DNA of 33,850 nt from Planctomyces sp. (GTDB lineage Bacteria > Planctomycetota > Planctomycetia > Planctomycetales > Planctomycetaceae): positions 1 to 33,850 of the forward strand of contig JAEUIH010000080.1 of assembly GCA_016795105.1 (NCBI GenBank), written 5' to 3'. Of the stretch, positions 25,977-33,850 are shown in pieces. The position numbers and the translations under genes were made by a program. Positions within the stretch are counted from its first letter, which is position 1, and every line of letters starts with the position of its first letter. Under the pieces are notes generated by a model that was given only the letters and a program-made list of their open reading frames with translations, was not told the origin of the DNA and made no database searches.

Positions 25977-28076
25977 ATGGAAAACCGAGTGAAGCAATAT
26001 TCAAGAGTCGCGTATTCGACAATCGCATCCGCAGCAATCTCCGCCATTCTGTTCGCAGCAGATGCGGGAACAGTTGTCCAGGCTCAGGTTTCTTCTGATT
26101 CAGCGTGGCAGACGGAAACACAACTCCGGCTGAAAGCGATTTATGAAGACGGCGCATTTCGTGCTAAGAAGGTTGACTCGAAATGGCTGACCGACAGCTC
26201 GGGACTGACGGTCCAGGAACAAGACTCAAAAACGGGGGCGGTTACCAGTGTTACCTATCGTGTGCCCTCGGGCGAACGCACCGTTACCGATCCAGGCAGC
26301 GACAAACAATCAGACCGAGGTCCGCTGCATTCGCCGGACGGAACTATGGTCCTCGAATTCCAGGATCAGAATTTGTTTGTGAACAAGTTGGGGAGTGGAG
26401 AACGTATTCAGTTGACGCAGCGCTCTGCGGAACGAGACATCTCATATCACGACCCAAACTGGAGTCCTGATGGAAAACGAGTTGTGTTTGTGGAGTCAGA
26501 TGCAACAAATGTGCGTTTACGCCCCGTTCTGGTTCCTGAAGATCCGTCTTATCCAAAGGTTCAGAATCATCGGTTTGCTCGAGTTGGAGAAACGATTGAC
26601 CAGCTTCGTGTCGGGGTGGTAGATGCCGACGGAAAGAATCTTCAGTGGCTGGCACTGAAATCTCCTGAAGAGGGTATGTACCTCGGACAGGTGGAATGGA
26701 CCAGTAATTCGAAAGAAGTGCTCGTCGAAAAGTTCAGTCGATTCCGCAACGAACGCGAGTTTCTTCTCGTGCAGCCTGGCGGTGAAGCCAGAAAGATCTA
26801 CCAGGAGTCAGACGAAGCCTGGGTAGAGGCGAGTCAGGGCTGGAATTCCGGACTGACATGGGTTCAGGGCGGAGCTGCCTTCGTTGTTGTCAGTGAAAAA
26901 GATGGCTGGCGACATGCATGGCTGGTTTCCCGTGACGGCGAGGATCATGTGCTGCTCACTCCCGGTGAGTATGACCTGATTGATCGGGTAGCAATCGATG
27001 AAGCCGGCGGTTGGTATTACTTCCTGGCATCTCCAGAGAATGCGACGCAAAAGTATCTGTACCGCGTTCCTCTGGACGGGACTGGAACACTGGAGCGAAT
27101 TACGCCTGCGGCACAGACGGGCACACACACGTACAATTTTTCTCCGGATGCAAAGTGGGCGGTACATACGTACTCCACGCTGGATTCGCCGCCGGTGGTT
27201 GAACTGATCGAAGTCTCCGGGCATCGAGTCGTGCGAGTCATCGAAAACAACAGTGAGCTTCGCGAGAGAATCAAAGGCATCCTAACGCAACCTACAGAAT
27301 TCCTTGAACTGAAGATCGCCGATGGCACCACCATGGATGCGTGGATGCTCAAGCCGAAAGACTTTGATCCATCGAAGAAGTACCCGGTCTTTATCTATGT
27401 TTATGGAGAACCCCATGCTCAAACGGTGCTCAACGATTGGGGTACGGTTCAGATCGACTTTCATCGCGTAGTGGCCGATCTCGGGTACCTCGTTGTGTCG
27501 ATCGACAATCGAGGCACTCCGGCGCCGAAAGGTGCCGCATGGAGACGATCGATCTTCGGCAGTCTCGGACCTCTCTCCACCGAAGAACAGGAAGCCGGAC
27601 TGAAAGAACTCGGACGTATGCGATCTTACGTCGATCTGAGCCGAGTTGGAATCTGGGGCTGGAGCGGTGGTGGTTCGAATACTCTGAATGCCATGTTTCG
27701 CAAACCGGATTCATATCATGTCGGAATCGCAGTTGTCCCGAAGCCACAGCCACATCTTTATAATGCATGGTTCCAGGAAATCTTCATGCGCACGAGAGAG
27801 CTCAATCCGGATGGCTATGAGCGGGCGGCCGCCATTAATTTCGCAGACGGTTTGAAAGGCAAATTGTTGATCATCACCGGCTCCGGAGAAACCAACACAC
27901 ATATCCAGATCATCGAAGGGCTGATCGATCGGCTCGTTGCACTTGGAAAACCGTTTGATTACATGGTATATCCCAACAGAGACCATGGACTTCGTGAAGG
28001 TCAGGGAACACTCGTCCATGTCAGAATGCTGATCATCCGATACCTTCTCGAACACCTCCCCCCCGGCCCGCAATAG
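25977..28076 (+). CDS. Secreted S9-type (prolyl oligopeptidase/DPP IV-like) peptidase
   Basis: A 699-residue exported protein with a signal peptide ending near VQA (about residue 36). The N-terminal half is a beta-propeller (HDPNWSPDGKRVVFVESD, YNFSPDAKWAVHTYS). The C-terminal alpha/beta hydrolase domain (about 445-699) carries the nucleophile motif GWSGGG with S563, where DPP IV-type enzymes usually have GWSYGG. The catalytic His is H670 in NRDHGL. At the position of the catalytic Asp (GTADDNVH in DPP IV) this protein has GSGETNTH, placing E638 there. It may still be an active peptidase, a variant branch, or an inactive relative. It stands upstream of the DUF1592-type gene with an R1 array between them. 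Confidence 0.88.
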   Translation: MENRVKQYSRVAYSTIASAAISAILFAADAGTVVQAQVSSDSAWQTETQLRLKAIYEDGAFRAKKVDSKWLTDSSGLTVQEQDSKTGAVTSVTYRVPSGERTVTDPGSDKQSDRGPLHSPDGTMVLEFQDQNLFVNKLGSGERIQLTQRSAERDISYHDPNWSPDGKRVVFVESDATNVRLRPVLVPEDPSYPKVQNHRFARVGETIDQLRVGVVDADGKNLQWLALKSPEEGMYLGQVEWTSNSKEVLVEKFSRFRNEREFLLVQPGGEARKIYQESDEAWVEASQGWNSGLTWVQGGAAFVVVSEKDGWRHAWLVSRDGEDHVLLTPGEYDLIDRVAIDEAGGWYYFLASPENATQKYLYRVPLDGTGTLERITPAAQTGTHTYNFSPDAKWAVHTYSTLDSPPVVELIEVSGHRVVRVIENNSELRERIKGILTQPTEFLELKIADGTTMDAWMLKPKDFDPSKKYPVFIYVYGEPHAQTVLNDWGTVQIDFHRVVADLGYLVVSIDNRGTPAPKGAAWRRSIFGSLGPLSTEEQEAGLKELGRMRSYVDLSRVGIWGWSGGGSNTLNAMFRKPDSYHVGIAVVPKPQPHLYNAWFQEIFMRTRELNPDGYERAAAINFADGLKGKLLIITGSGETNTHIQIIEGLIDRLVALGKPFDYMVYPNRDHGLREGQGTLVHVRMLIIRYLLEHLPPGPQ

Positions 28077-28086
28077 AAACTCAAAT

Positions 28087-28250
28087 GTAGCTTGGGGATT
28101 CCTCCCCGAGCCGCCCCTGCCAAGTTGTAGCTTGGGCATTCCTGCCCGAGCCGCCCCTGCCAAGTTGTAGCTTGGGCATTCCTGCCCGAGCCGCCCCTGC
28201 CCTAACCAGAACTCGAACCAGTGCGGGACGGGCAGGAATGCCCATCCTAC
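28087..28250. repeat. R1 palindromic repeat array, 40-bp units
   Basis: Three tandem 40-bp units start at 28087, 28127 and 28167, each GTAG, a stem-loop, then CCGCCCCTGCCAAGTT. An inverted half-site closes the array at 28226-28250 (GGACGGGCA, GGAA, TGCCCATCC, TAC). Units two and three have stem CTTGGGCA / TGCCCGAG; unit one has CTTGGGGA / TCCCCGAG, a paired swap that keeps the stem. The loop is TTCC in all. It fills the gap between the S9 peptidase stop (28076) and the next gene, whose ribosome-binding site (GAGGGA) starts right after it. Confidence 0.92.
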
Positions 28251-28266
28251 GATAGAGGGATTTTCG

Positions 28267-30681
28267 ATGTCTTTCCAACATGACCGATACACTGGGTGTT
28301 CTTTGGCTTTGTGCTTGAGCATTGTTGTCGGCTCGTGGCTGAGCGGTGTGCATGCAGTAGCGGATGAGACTCAGTTTGACCGGGAAGTGCTTCCGATTCT
28401 GAAATCTCATTGTGTTCGCTGCCATGGGGCCGAGAAGCAGGAGGGTGGAGTCCGGCTCGATACGTTGTCGGTCAACTTGGTCGACGACCGGGCCGCTCTG
28501 GAGCAGTGGCACGAAGTACTGAACGTACTCCAGAAGAGCGAGATGCCGCCAGAGGGAGAGATGCCATTATCGAGCCAACAGCTGCAGACCTTGACGGATT
28601 GGGTTTCTTCATCCGTTCATCAGGCATTAGAAGCACGTCGGCAGACGGACGGTCGAGTGGTTATGAGGCGGCTGAATCGGTTCGAATACCAGAACACGAT
28701 GCGGGACCTTTTGGGGTTGGACATGGACTATTCGAGAGATTTACCTCCGGATGCTGTGTCTTCCGACGGCTTTCAGAATAACGGCCGGTCATTGCAGATG
28801 TCGTCTCTGCAGTTCGAATACTATTTGGCCACTGCGCGACGAGCGATGGATCGAGTCATCGTCCGGGGTGAACAACCTCGAAAGTTCGACTATGTCTTTC
28901 CGGAAAGCAATGTGGATGAATGGCTTGGGGATGCTCAGCGATCAAATCGACTCGGACGGAGACAGGAATTTTTGGCGAAGATGGTGAACGATTATCCGGA
29001 CGATGGTGACTTTCTGGTACGAGTCCGTCTGTCGGCTGAACTGAAACCTGAGACCGGTTACCCATTGCTGGAGGTTTCCGTGGGATATCGCCCGGACACT
29101 GAAATTCTGATGCAGGAATTTGAACTTGTAGAGATCACTTCATCAGATTCACAGACCTTTGAATTCCGAGGCCGGCTTGAGAATTTTCCTCTGCCGGTAC
29201 GGGGGCAGGGCAAGTATCCGGGGTTGGTCGTGCGGGTTCGAAATGTCTATGACGACAAGTCTCCTCTGCCAGCAGCACAGAAAGATGATAAGGGAAGGAC
29301 GGTCTACCCGGACGAGCCTCACCTGCCAACGCTGACGATCGAGTCGGTGGAGTTTCATGGCAACGCATACGACCAGTGGCCCCCTGAATTGCATCGGAGA
29401 ATCCTGTATGATTCACCAGGTGTTGATCGGGAAGAAATAGCCTATGTGACAGAGCTCCTCAGGCGTTTCATGACGCGTGCGTTCCGACGGACCGTTGAGG
29501 ATGCTGAGGTTGCGAGGTTCGCGGCGTTCTACCAGTCGATTCGTGCCGAGTTCCCTTCGTTTGAGGAGACGATCCGAGAAGCCCTTGCGATGATTCTCGT
29601 GCAACCCGACTTCCTGTTTCTCCTGGAACCAGCCGGAGAAGAGAAACGAACGATCAGCGAACAGGAACTGGCTTCGCGATTGTCATACTTTCTTTGGAGC
29701 ACAATGCCCGATGATCGGCTGCTGGAACTGGCAAATGCCGGTACCCTCCGAGAGAATCTGGACGGAGAAGTTGATCGAATGCTGGCAGATCGTCGGGCTC
29801 AGCGTTTTTCAGAGCAGTTTACTGATCAGTGGCTGAGTCTTAATGTCGTCGACAACATCGCTGTGAATCGTGAACGCTACCCGGACTTTGATGATCGGCT
29901 GAAGTCTGATCTGTGCGATGAGACACATCAGATGTTTGAAGTCCTGCTTCGTGAGAATCAGAGTGCCATTCAGCTGTTGTCATCTGACTTTACCATGCTG
30001 AATGAACCGTTGGCGAAGCATTATGGGGTTCCCGGTGTGTTGGGACGTTCATTCAGACGAGTGGCTTTGCCCGCTGAATTGCACCGTGGCAGTATTCTGA
30101 GCCATGGCAGTGTCCTGTTAAGCAATTCCACAGGCGCTGATTCTCATCCTGTGCGACGGGCTGTCTGGATTCGAGACCGAATACTGAATGATCCACCAGC
30201 GCCGCCACCACCAAATGTTCCCACGCTGGAGGAAGCGAACCCGGAATTTCATCAGTTGTCGGTTCGCGAACAACTTGAGATTCATCGATCGAGGGAATCC
30301 TGTAATAATTGCCATCGGAACATCGACGCATGGGGGATTGCTCTCGAAAACTTTGATGCCGTTGGAAGATGGCGATCAGAGATACAGCGACGTACAGGAG
30401 ACAATTCAGAAATGCGACCTGTCGATGCAGTTGTGGAACTGCCAGGCGGCCGGCAGGTCATTGGTGCCGATGGACTTCGAGCCTACCTCGCAGGTGACCG
30501 GAGGCAGGATTTCGCTCGATCGCTGATCTCCAGACTGTTTACGTACGCTCTCGGGCGGTCTTTGGAATTGAGCGATCAGGATGCAGTTGATGATGTGCTC
30601 AACCAGTTTACGCAGGACGACTATCGTCTTAAGGGACTGGTCCATAAAGTGATTGGAAGTGATCTTTTTCAGACAAAATGA
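28267..30681 (+). CDS. Secreted cytochrome-c-like DUF1587/1595/1592/1588/1585 protein
   Basis: An 804-residue exported protein with a signal peptide of about 32 residues. The heme-c motif is CVRCH at 49-53 and the cytochrome part ends in SEMPPEGEMPL. Domains follow in the usual order: DUF1587 (about 131-180, RRLNRFEYQNTMRDLLG), DUF1595 (about 392-455, RRFMTRAFRRTV), DUF1592 (about 463-590, ELASRLSYFLWSTMPDD), DUF1588 (about 606-705), with a second heme-type motif CNNCH at 679-683, and DUF1585 (about 730-804). The family is abundant in planctomycetes and thought to help degrade polymers, though its reaction is unknown. GAGGGA lies six bases before ATG 28267. The DUF1552 gene follows after 73 bp, the standard pairing. 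Confidence 0.93.
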   Translation: MSFQHDRYTGCSLALCLSIVVGSWLSGVHAVADETQFDREVLPILKSHCVRCHGAEKQEGGVRLDTLSVNLVDDRAALEQWHEVLNVLQKSEMPPEGEMPLSSQQLQTLTDWVSSSVHQALEARRQTDGRVVMRRLNRFEYQNTMRDLLGLDMDYSRDLPPDAVSSDGFQNNGRSLQMSSLQFEYYLATARRAMDRVIVRGEQPRKFDYVFPESNVDEWLGDAQRSNRLGRRQEFLAKMVNDYPDDGDFLVRVRLSAELKPETGYPLLEVSVGYRPDTEILMQEFELVEITSSDSQTFEFRGRLENFPLPVRGQGKYPGLVVRVRNVYDDKSPLPAAQKDDKGRTVYPDEPHLPTLTIESVEFHGNAYDQWPPELHRRILYDSPGVDREEIAYVTELLRRFMTRAFRRTVEDAEVARFAAFYQSIRAEFPSFEETIREALAMILVQPDFLFLLEPAGEEKRTISEQELASRLSYFLWSTMPDDRLLELANAGTLRENLDGEVDRMLADRRAQRFSEQFTDQWLSLNVVDNIAVNRERYPDFDDRLKSDLCDETHQMFEVLLRENQSAIQLLSSDFTMLNEPLAKHYGVPGVLGRSFRRVALPAELHRGSILSHGSVLLSNSTGADSHPVRRAVWIRDRILNDPPAPPPPNVPTLEEANPEFHQLSVREQLEIHRSRESCNNCHRNIDAWGIALENFDAVGRWRSEIQRRTGDNSEMRPVDAVVELPGGRQVIGADGLRAYLAGDRRQDFARSLISRLFTYALGRSLELSDQDAVDDVLNQFTQDDYRLKGLVHKVIGSDLFQTK

Positions 30682-30754
30682 TCTGTTAATCCGGCCCAAC
30701 TTGTTAAATTGAACCACGATTCCCTTTGACTGAACCTGAAACACGGAAGCAGCC

Positions 30755-32110
30755 ATGTCCGAAAAATCCTGGCATCTGGATCGACGCGCCTTTCTGATGG
30801 GATCCGGGATCTCGTTGGGATTGCCATGGATGGAGTGCATGGCAAGGGACAATGATCAACCCGTCCGTCAGGATCAAAAGCCTCGTCGAATTTGCGCGAT
30901 GTATTTTGGATTTGGAGTTGGTCTTCCAGGCGAAGACAGCCCACATGCTCAATGGCGTTGGTTTCCTAAAGGCGAAGGTCGCGAGTTTCAGTTTACGGAA
31001 ACGCTTAAGCCACTTGATGTACATCGAGAAAAGCTCACTGTGCTTGGTGGACTCTCGCATCCCAATGGGCGTCGCATGGGAGGGCACGATACTGGCGATA
31101 CGTTCTTGACCGGCGCGTTCCTGAACAACAAGTTTCTGGTCAATACGATCTCTGTCGATCAGGTCGCTGCAAAGTCCGTGGGAGATCAAACACGTTTCTC
31201 GTCGCTGGTGTTGTCGACTGATGGAGGTGTAGGTGAACCGACTCGTTCGAGTACACTTTCATACAACGACAAGGGGCGACCGCTGCCTGCGCTGCATCAG
31301 CCGCAGCAAATCTTCGATCGATTCTTCGGGACGGGCGATGCGGATACGATTGCTGAACGTCGAAAACTTAAGAGCGCTTCCAGTATGCTGGACCTGGTGC
31401 TTGAGGATTCTCGATCATTGAGAAATCGTCTTGGCAATCAGGACCGTGAGAAACTGGACGAATATCTGGCATCGGTAAGACAGATTGAACTGGGTGTCGA
31501 ACGATCTCAGCGCTGGCTGGAGATACCTCGTCCGGAACTGCGCGACGAAGAGCGAACGATGCTGCATCTTGACTCAGATGACGAAGCACCTTTGCAGTTC
31601 ATCCGCACCATGTATGACCTGATGTATCTCGCATTTCGCACGGATTCAACGCGTGTTGCAACATACCAGATCACCAACATGGCGGACTGCTCGTCGAAAG
31701 CCGCCAAGTTCCCGCAGCTTCAGGGTTTCAAAGACTCTCTGCACACACTTGCTCATGATTGGGATAAGCCTGAGGGAGCTGAGAAACTGGGCCGATGGGA
31801 CCGCTTCATGGCGGAGCAGTTCGTGTACTTCCTGAATCGACTTGATTCTGCTCAGGAAGAGAGTGGATCAATTCTTGATAACTCAATGGTGCTGTACGGC
31901 AGCAGCAACAGCGTTACTCACGACAACAGCAACTACCCGCTGATTTTGGCGGGCGGTTCCGAATTTGGATTGAAGCACGGTCGGTATCTGAAGTTCAGTG
32001 ATCAGGTCCCAATGTCTAACCTGTTCGTAACAATGCTCAACAGCGCCGGGGTTCCCTGTGCTTCGTTTGCAGACAGCACAGGGGAACTGACGGAATTGAA
32101 GTTCCAGTAG
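30755..32110 (+). CDS. Tat-exported DUF1552 protein
   Basis: A 451-residue DUF1552 protein with a twin-arginine signal at about 9-27 (DRRAFLMGSGISLGLP). Conserved blocks include CAMYFGFGVGLPGED, EKLTVLGGLSHPNGR, GGHDTGDTFLTGAF, SVDQVAAKSVGDQTRFSSL, and near the end VLYGSSNSVTHDNSNYPLILAGG. The family has no proven activity; it is nearly always encoded beside a DUF1592-type protein, as here, and the two are likely exported to work together. GGAAG precedes ATG 30755. The stop TAG at 32108-32110 lies within the GTAG that starts an R3 element. Confidence 0.93.
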   Translation: MSEKSWHLDRRAFLMGSGISLGLPWMECMARDNDQPVRQDQKPRRICAMYFGFGVGLPGEDSPHAQWRWFPKGEGREFQFTETLKPLDVHREKLTVLGGLSHPNGRRMGGHDTGDTFLTGAFLNNKFLVNTISVDQVAAKSVGDQTRFSSLVLSTDGGVGEPTRSSTLSYNDKGRPLPALHQPQQIFDRFFGTGDADTIAERRKLKSASSMLDLVLEDSRSLRNRLGNQDREKLDEYLASVRQIELGVERSQRWLEIPRPELRDEERTMLHLDSDDEAPLQFIRTMYDLMYLAFRTDSTRVATYQITNMADCSSKAAKFPQLQGFKDSLHTLAHDWDKPEGAEKLGRWDRFMAEQFVYFLNRLDSAQEESGSILDNSMVLYGSSNSVTHDNSNYPLILAGGSEFGLKHGRYLKFSDQVPMSNLFVTMLNSAGVPCASFADSTGELTELKFQ

Positions 32111-32255
32111 CAGGCAGACTCCGTCTGCCGTCCGCAACCGCATGCAAACCGTCCTTCCAAAAACAAATGCCTCGCAGAATCGCAGACTACCGCGTTGCGG
32201 ACGGCACATGGAATGTGCCTGCTACTGTAGCAGGCAGTCTCCGTCTGCCGTCCGC
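32107..32255. repeat. R3 palindromic element plus an extra half-site
   Basis: A full copy occupies 32107-32225: GTAG, CA, stem GGCAGAC, loop TCC, stem GTCTGCC at the left and the inverted ATGTGCC-type half-site ending CTAC at the right. The interior differs from the copies at 13287-13500. A lone left half-site follows at 32227-32255 with one stem mismatch (GGCAGTC). The element lies between the DUF1552 and sulfatase genes and overlaps the DUF1552 stop. The remaining bases to 32285 hold nothing I recognise. Confidence 0.9.
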
Positions 32256-32285
32256 GCCGCCCTGCATCGCTCCAGAGCAAAAATC

Positions 32286-33629
32286 ATGAAACACCAATTG
32301 ATTCTCTTTGTGTTGACTCTTCTAACCTCAGCGATTGGCGAGTCTTCCGTTCTGTCTGCGGATGTGCGAAAGCCGCATATCGTGTTCATACTGTCGGACG
32401 ATCAGGGATCGTATGACGTAAGTTACAAGGGAGGCGAGATCAGGACACCGGAAATTGATAAGCTTGCAATGTCGGGGACGCAGTTGGATCAATTCTACGT
32501 ACAACCGGTATGTACGCCGACTCGAGCATCCCTGATGACAGGCCGTTACCCGATTCGCTATGGGCTGCAGGTCGGTGTGATTCGGCCGTGGGCGAAATAT
32601 GGTCTGCCTCTTGAAGAACGTCTGCTGCCGGTTGTTCTTCGAGAAAACGGGTACCGCACCATCATCTGTGGCAAATGGCATCTCGGCAGCTTTGATCAGG
32701 CCTACTGGCCGATGCAGCGTGGCTTTGATTCGCATACGGGACACCTGTTTGGAGCGATTGATTACTTTACTCATGTTCGCGACAAGGAACATGACTGGTA
32801 TGTGGATGGCGTGAACACACAACAGGACGGATACTCGACCCACTTGATCACTCAGGCGGCGGTTGACGCCATTGAACAGAATCCTCCTGAGCAGCCTCTG
32901 TTTTTGTATGTGCCATTCAACGCTGTTCACGGACCGTATCAGGTACCGGATCGGTACAAGACGGGATACGAGCATCTGAAAGGGAATCGACTGCAGATGG
33001 CTGGTATGCTGAGGGCACTCGATGAAGGTGTTGGACAGATTGTGTCAGCCCTCGAACGTGCGGGCATGCGCGAGAATACTCTGTTGATTTTCTCCAGCGA
33101 CAACGGTGGCGTTGGCCCAAATCGGATCACCAGTAACGGACCGCTGCGTGATGGTAAGGGAACCGTCTATGAAGGTGGCGTTCGCGCAGTCGCGTTCGCA
33201 ACGTGGCCGGGTCATATTCCGGCTGGAGAAGTGTGTCGAGAACCGATCCATATGGTCGACTGGTACCCAACGCTGATTCACCTGATTGGTGGTTCACTGG
33301 AACAGCCTCTCCCGCTCGACGGCATGGACATCTGGCCCGTCATCACTCAAAAGTCCAAATCACCACACAAGGAGATACTCAACAACGCAACGCCAGCCGG
33401 CGGAGCAATTCGAGTCGGTGACTGGAAGCTTGTCATCAAGACCGGGAATGGACAAGGGAGAGAGGCAAAAAGGGAATCCGTTGAACTCTATAATCTGATC
33501 GATGATCCATCGGAGACATCGAACATCGCAGCGGAAAATCCAGAGAAAGTTCAGCAGCTTACAGAACGCTTCTTAATCTATTCAAACGCTGCCGCATCAC
33601 CAAAGAACTCTGCTGAGACCACCGAATAA
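32286..33629 (+). CDS. Secreted type I sulfatase (arylsulfatase family)
   Basis: A 447-residue sulfatase from ATG 32286. The frame is open back to 32142, but that stretch is R3 repeat DNA and precedes a clear signal peptide (MKHQLILFVLTLLTSAIGESSVLSA, cleaved near residue 25), so the later start is right. Type I sulfatases hydrolyse sulfate esters with a formylglycine made from Cys or Ser. The maturation motif CTPTR is at 76-80 with C76 the modified residue, followed by ASLMTGRYP. Metal-binding Asp38 and Asp39 are in LSDDQG, GKWHLG follows at about 130, and FSSDNGG contains the later metal ligands. Length fits arylsulfatase B-like members. It probably desulfates algal or other polysaccharides outside the cytoplasm. 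A separate maturation enzyme is not in this window. Confidence 0.95.
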   Translation: MKHQLILFVLTLLTSAIGESSVLSADVRKPHIVFILSDDQGSYDVSYKGGEIRTPEIDKLAMSGTQLDQFYVQPVCTPTRASLMTGRYPIRYGLQVGVIRPWAKYGLPLEERLLPVVLRENGYRTIICGKWHLGSFDQAYWPMQRGFDSHTGHLFGAIDYFTHVRDKEHDWYVDGVNTQQDGYSTHLITQAAVDAIEQNPPEQPLFLYVPFNAVHGPYQVPDRYKTGYEHLKGNRLQMAGMLRALDEGVGQIVSALERAGMRENTLLIFSSDNGGVGPNRITSNGPLRDGKGTVYEGGVRAVAFATWPGHIPAGEVCREPIHMVDWYPTLIHLIGGSLEQPLPLDGMDIWPVITQKSKSPHKEILNNATPAGGAIRVGDWKLVIKTGNGQGREAKRESVELYNLIDDPSETSNIAAENPEKVQQLTERFLIYSNAAASPKNSAETTE

Positions 33630-33723
33630 GTCTTCGTCGGTCATGACATCATCATTGTTGTGTTCGCTCAACAACTCATCCCGTCTCCGCACTCGCACGA
33701 GTACTGCAGAGGCGGCTCAAAAT

Positions 33724-33850
33724 GTAGGATGGGCATTCCTGCCCGTCCACGCGCTGGTTCGAACACTGCAGCGGCGCAGGGGCGGCTCAAAATGTAGGAT
33801 GGGCATTCCTGCCCGTCCACGCGCTGGTTCGAGTACTGCAGCGGCGCAGG
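33724..33850. repeat. R1 palindromic repeat array, inverted, cut by the window edge
   Basis: Two units start at 33724 and 33794, 70 bp apart: GTAG, stem GATGGGCA, loop TTCC, stem TGCCCGTC, then CACGCGCTGGTTCGA and the GC-rich core CTGCAGCGGCGCAGG. This is the reverse complement of the array at 71-369. The second unit is cut by the end of the window. The 94 bases between the sulfatase stop and the array show no gene. Confidence 0.9.

Noticed and set aside
27711-28512. Minus-strand open frames of 203 and 143 residues
   Set aside because: They are antisense to the peptidase and DUF1592-type genes and cross the R1 array.
32142-32285. Longer sulfatase N-terminus
   Set aside because: It is encoded by R3 repeat DNA and precedes a clear signal peptide.
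33655-33674. Possible terminator hairpin TTGTTG/CAACAA after the sulfatase gene
   Set aside because: The stem is short and AT-rich and no T-run follows; the R1 array nearby is a stronger candidate.

Overview
The window looks like chromosomal DNA of a planctomycete (phylum Planctomycetota). This is an inference from gene content. Two secreted cytochrome-like proteins of the DUF1549/DUF1553 and DUF1587/1592/1588/1585 types sit beside Tat-exported DUF1501 and DUF1552 partners. There are also a sulfatase, two very large Ser/Thr kinases with TPR tails, an ECF sigma factor of the TIGR02999 type, and a beta-helix/PDZ protein. No rRNA, tRNA, CRISPR array, transposase or phage gene was seen.

Layout. 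1-377: tandem palindromic repeat array. 378-5190 (minus strand): HAF-repeat secreted protein, TIM-barrel isomerase-like protein, and B12-binding radical SAM protein, in transcription order. 5475-10624 (plus): membrane Ser/Thr kinase with TPRs, then an ECF sigma factor. 10934-13290 (plus): GNAT acetyltransferase, an unrecognised protein, and an ADP-ribosylglycohydrolase. 13544-17275 (minus): second Ser/Thr kinase with TPRs. 17622-22366 (plus): DUF1549/LamG/DUF1553 protein overlapping a DUF1501 protein. 22609-25518 (minus): beta-helix/PDZ protein. 25977-33629 (plus): S9-type peptidase, DUF1592-type protein, DUF1552 protein and sulfatase. The right edge runs into a second, inverted copy of the array that opens the window.

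How the genes work together (inference). The right half looks like a secreted or periplasmic set for breaking down complex, probably sulfated, polymers: heme-binding proteins with Tat partners, a sulfatase, a beta-helix protein and a peptidase. The left half is mainly signalling: two kinases, a sigma factor and ADP-ribose removal.

The most striking feature is non-coding. Every co-directional or convergent gap longer than about 100 bp, and both window edges, carries a palindromic element from one of four sequence families (called here R1 to R4). The families differ in sequence but share a design: paired inverted half-sites, each a short hairpin whose loop contains TCC. In R1 and R3 the hairpin follows a GTAG tetranucleotide (CTAG or ATAG in some R1 copies), as in the REP elements mobilised by RAYT (TnpA-REP) proteins. 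Stems differ between half-sites by paired, compensatory changes. The three divergent promoter gaps lack these modules. In two places the element's GTAG supplies the stop codon of the upstream gene.
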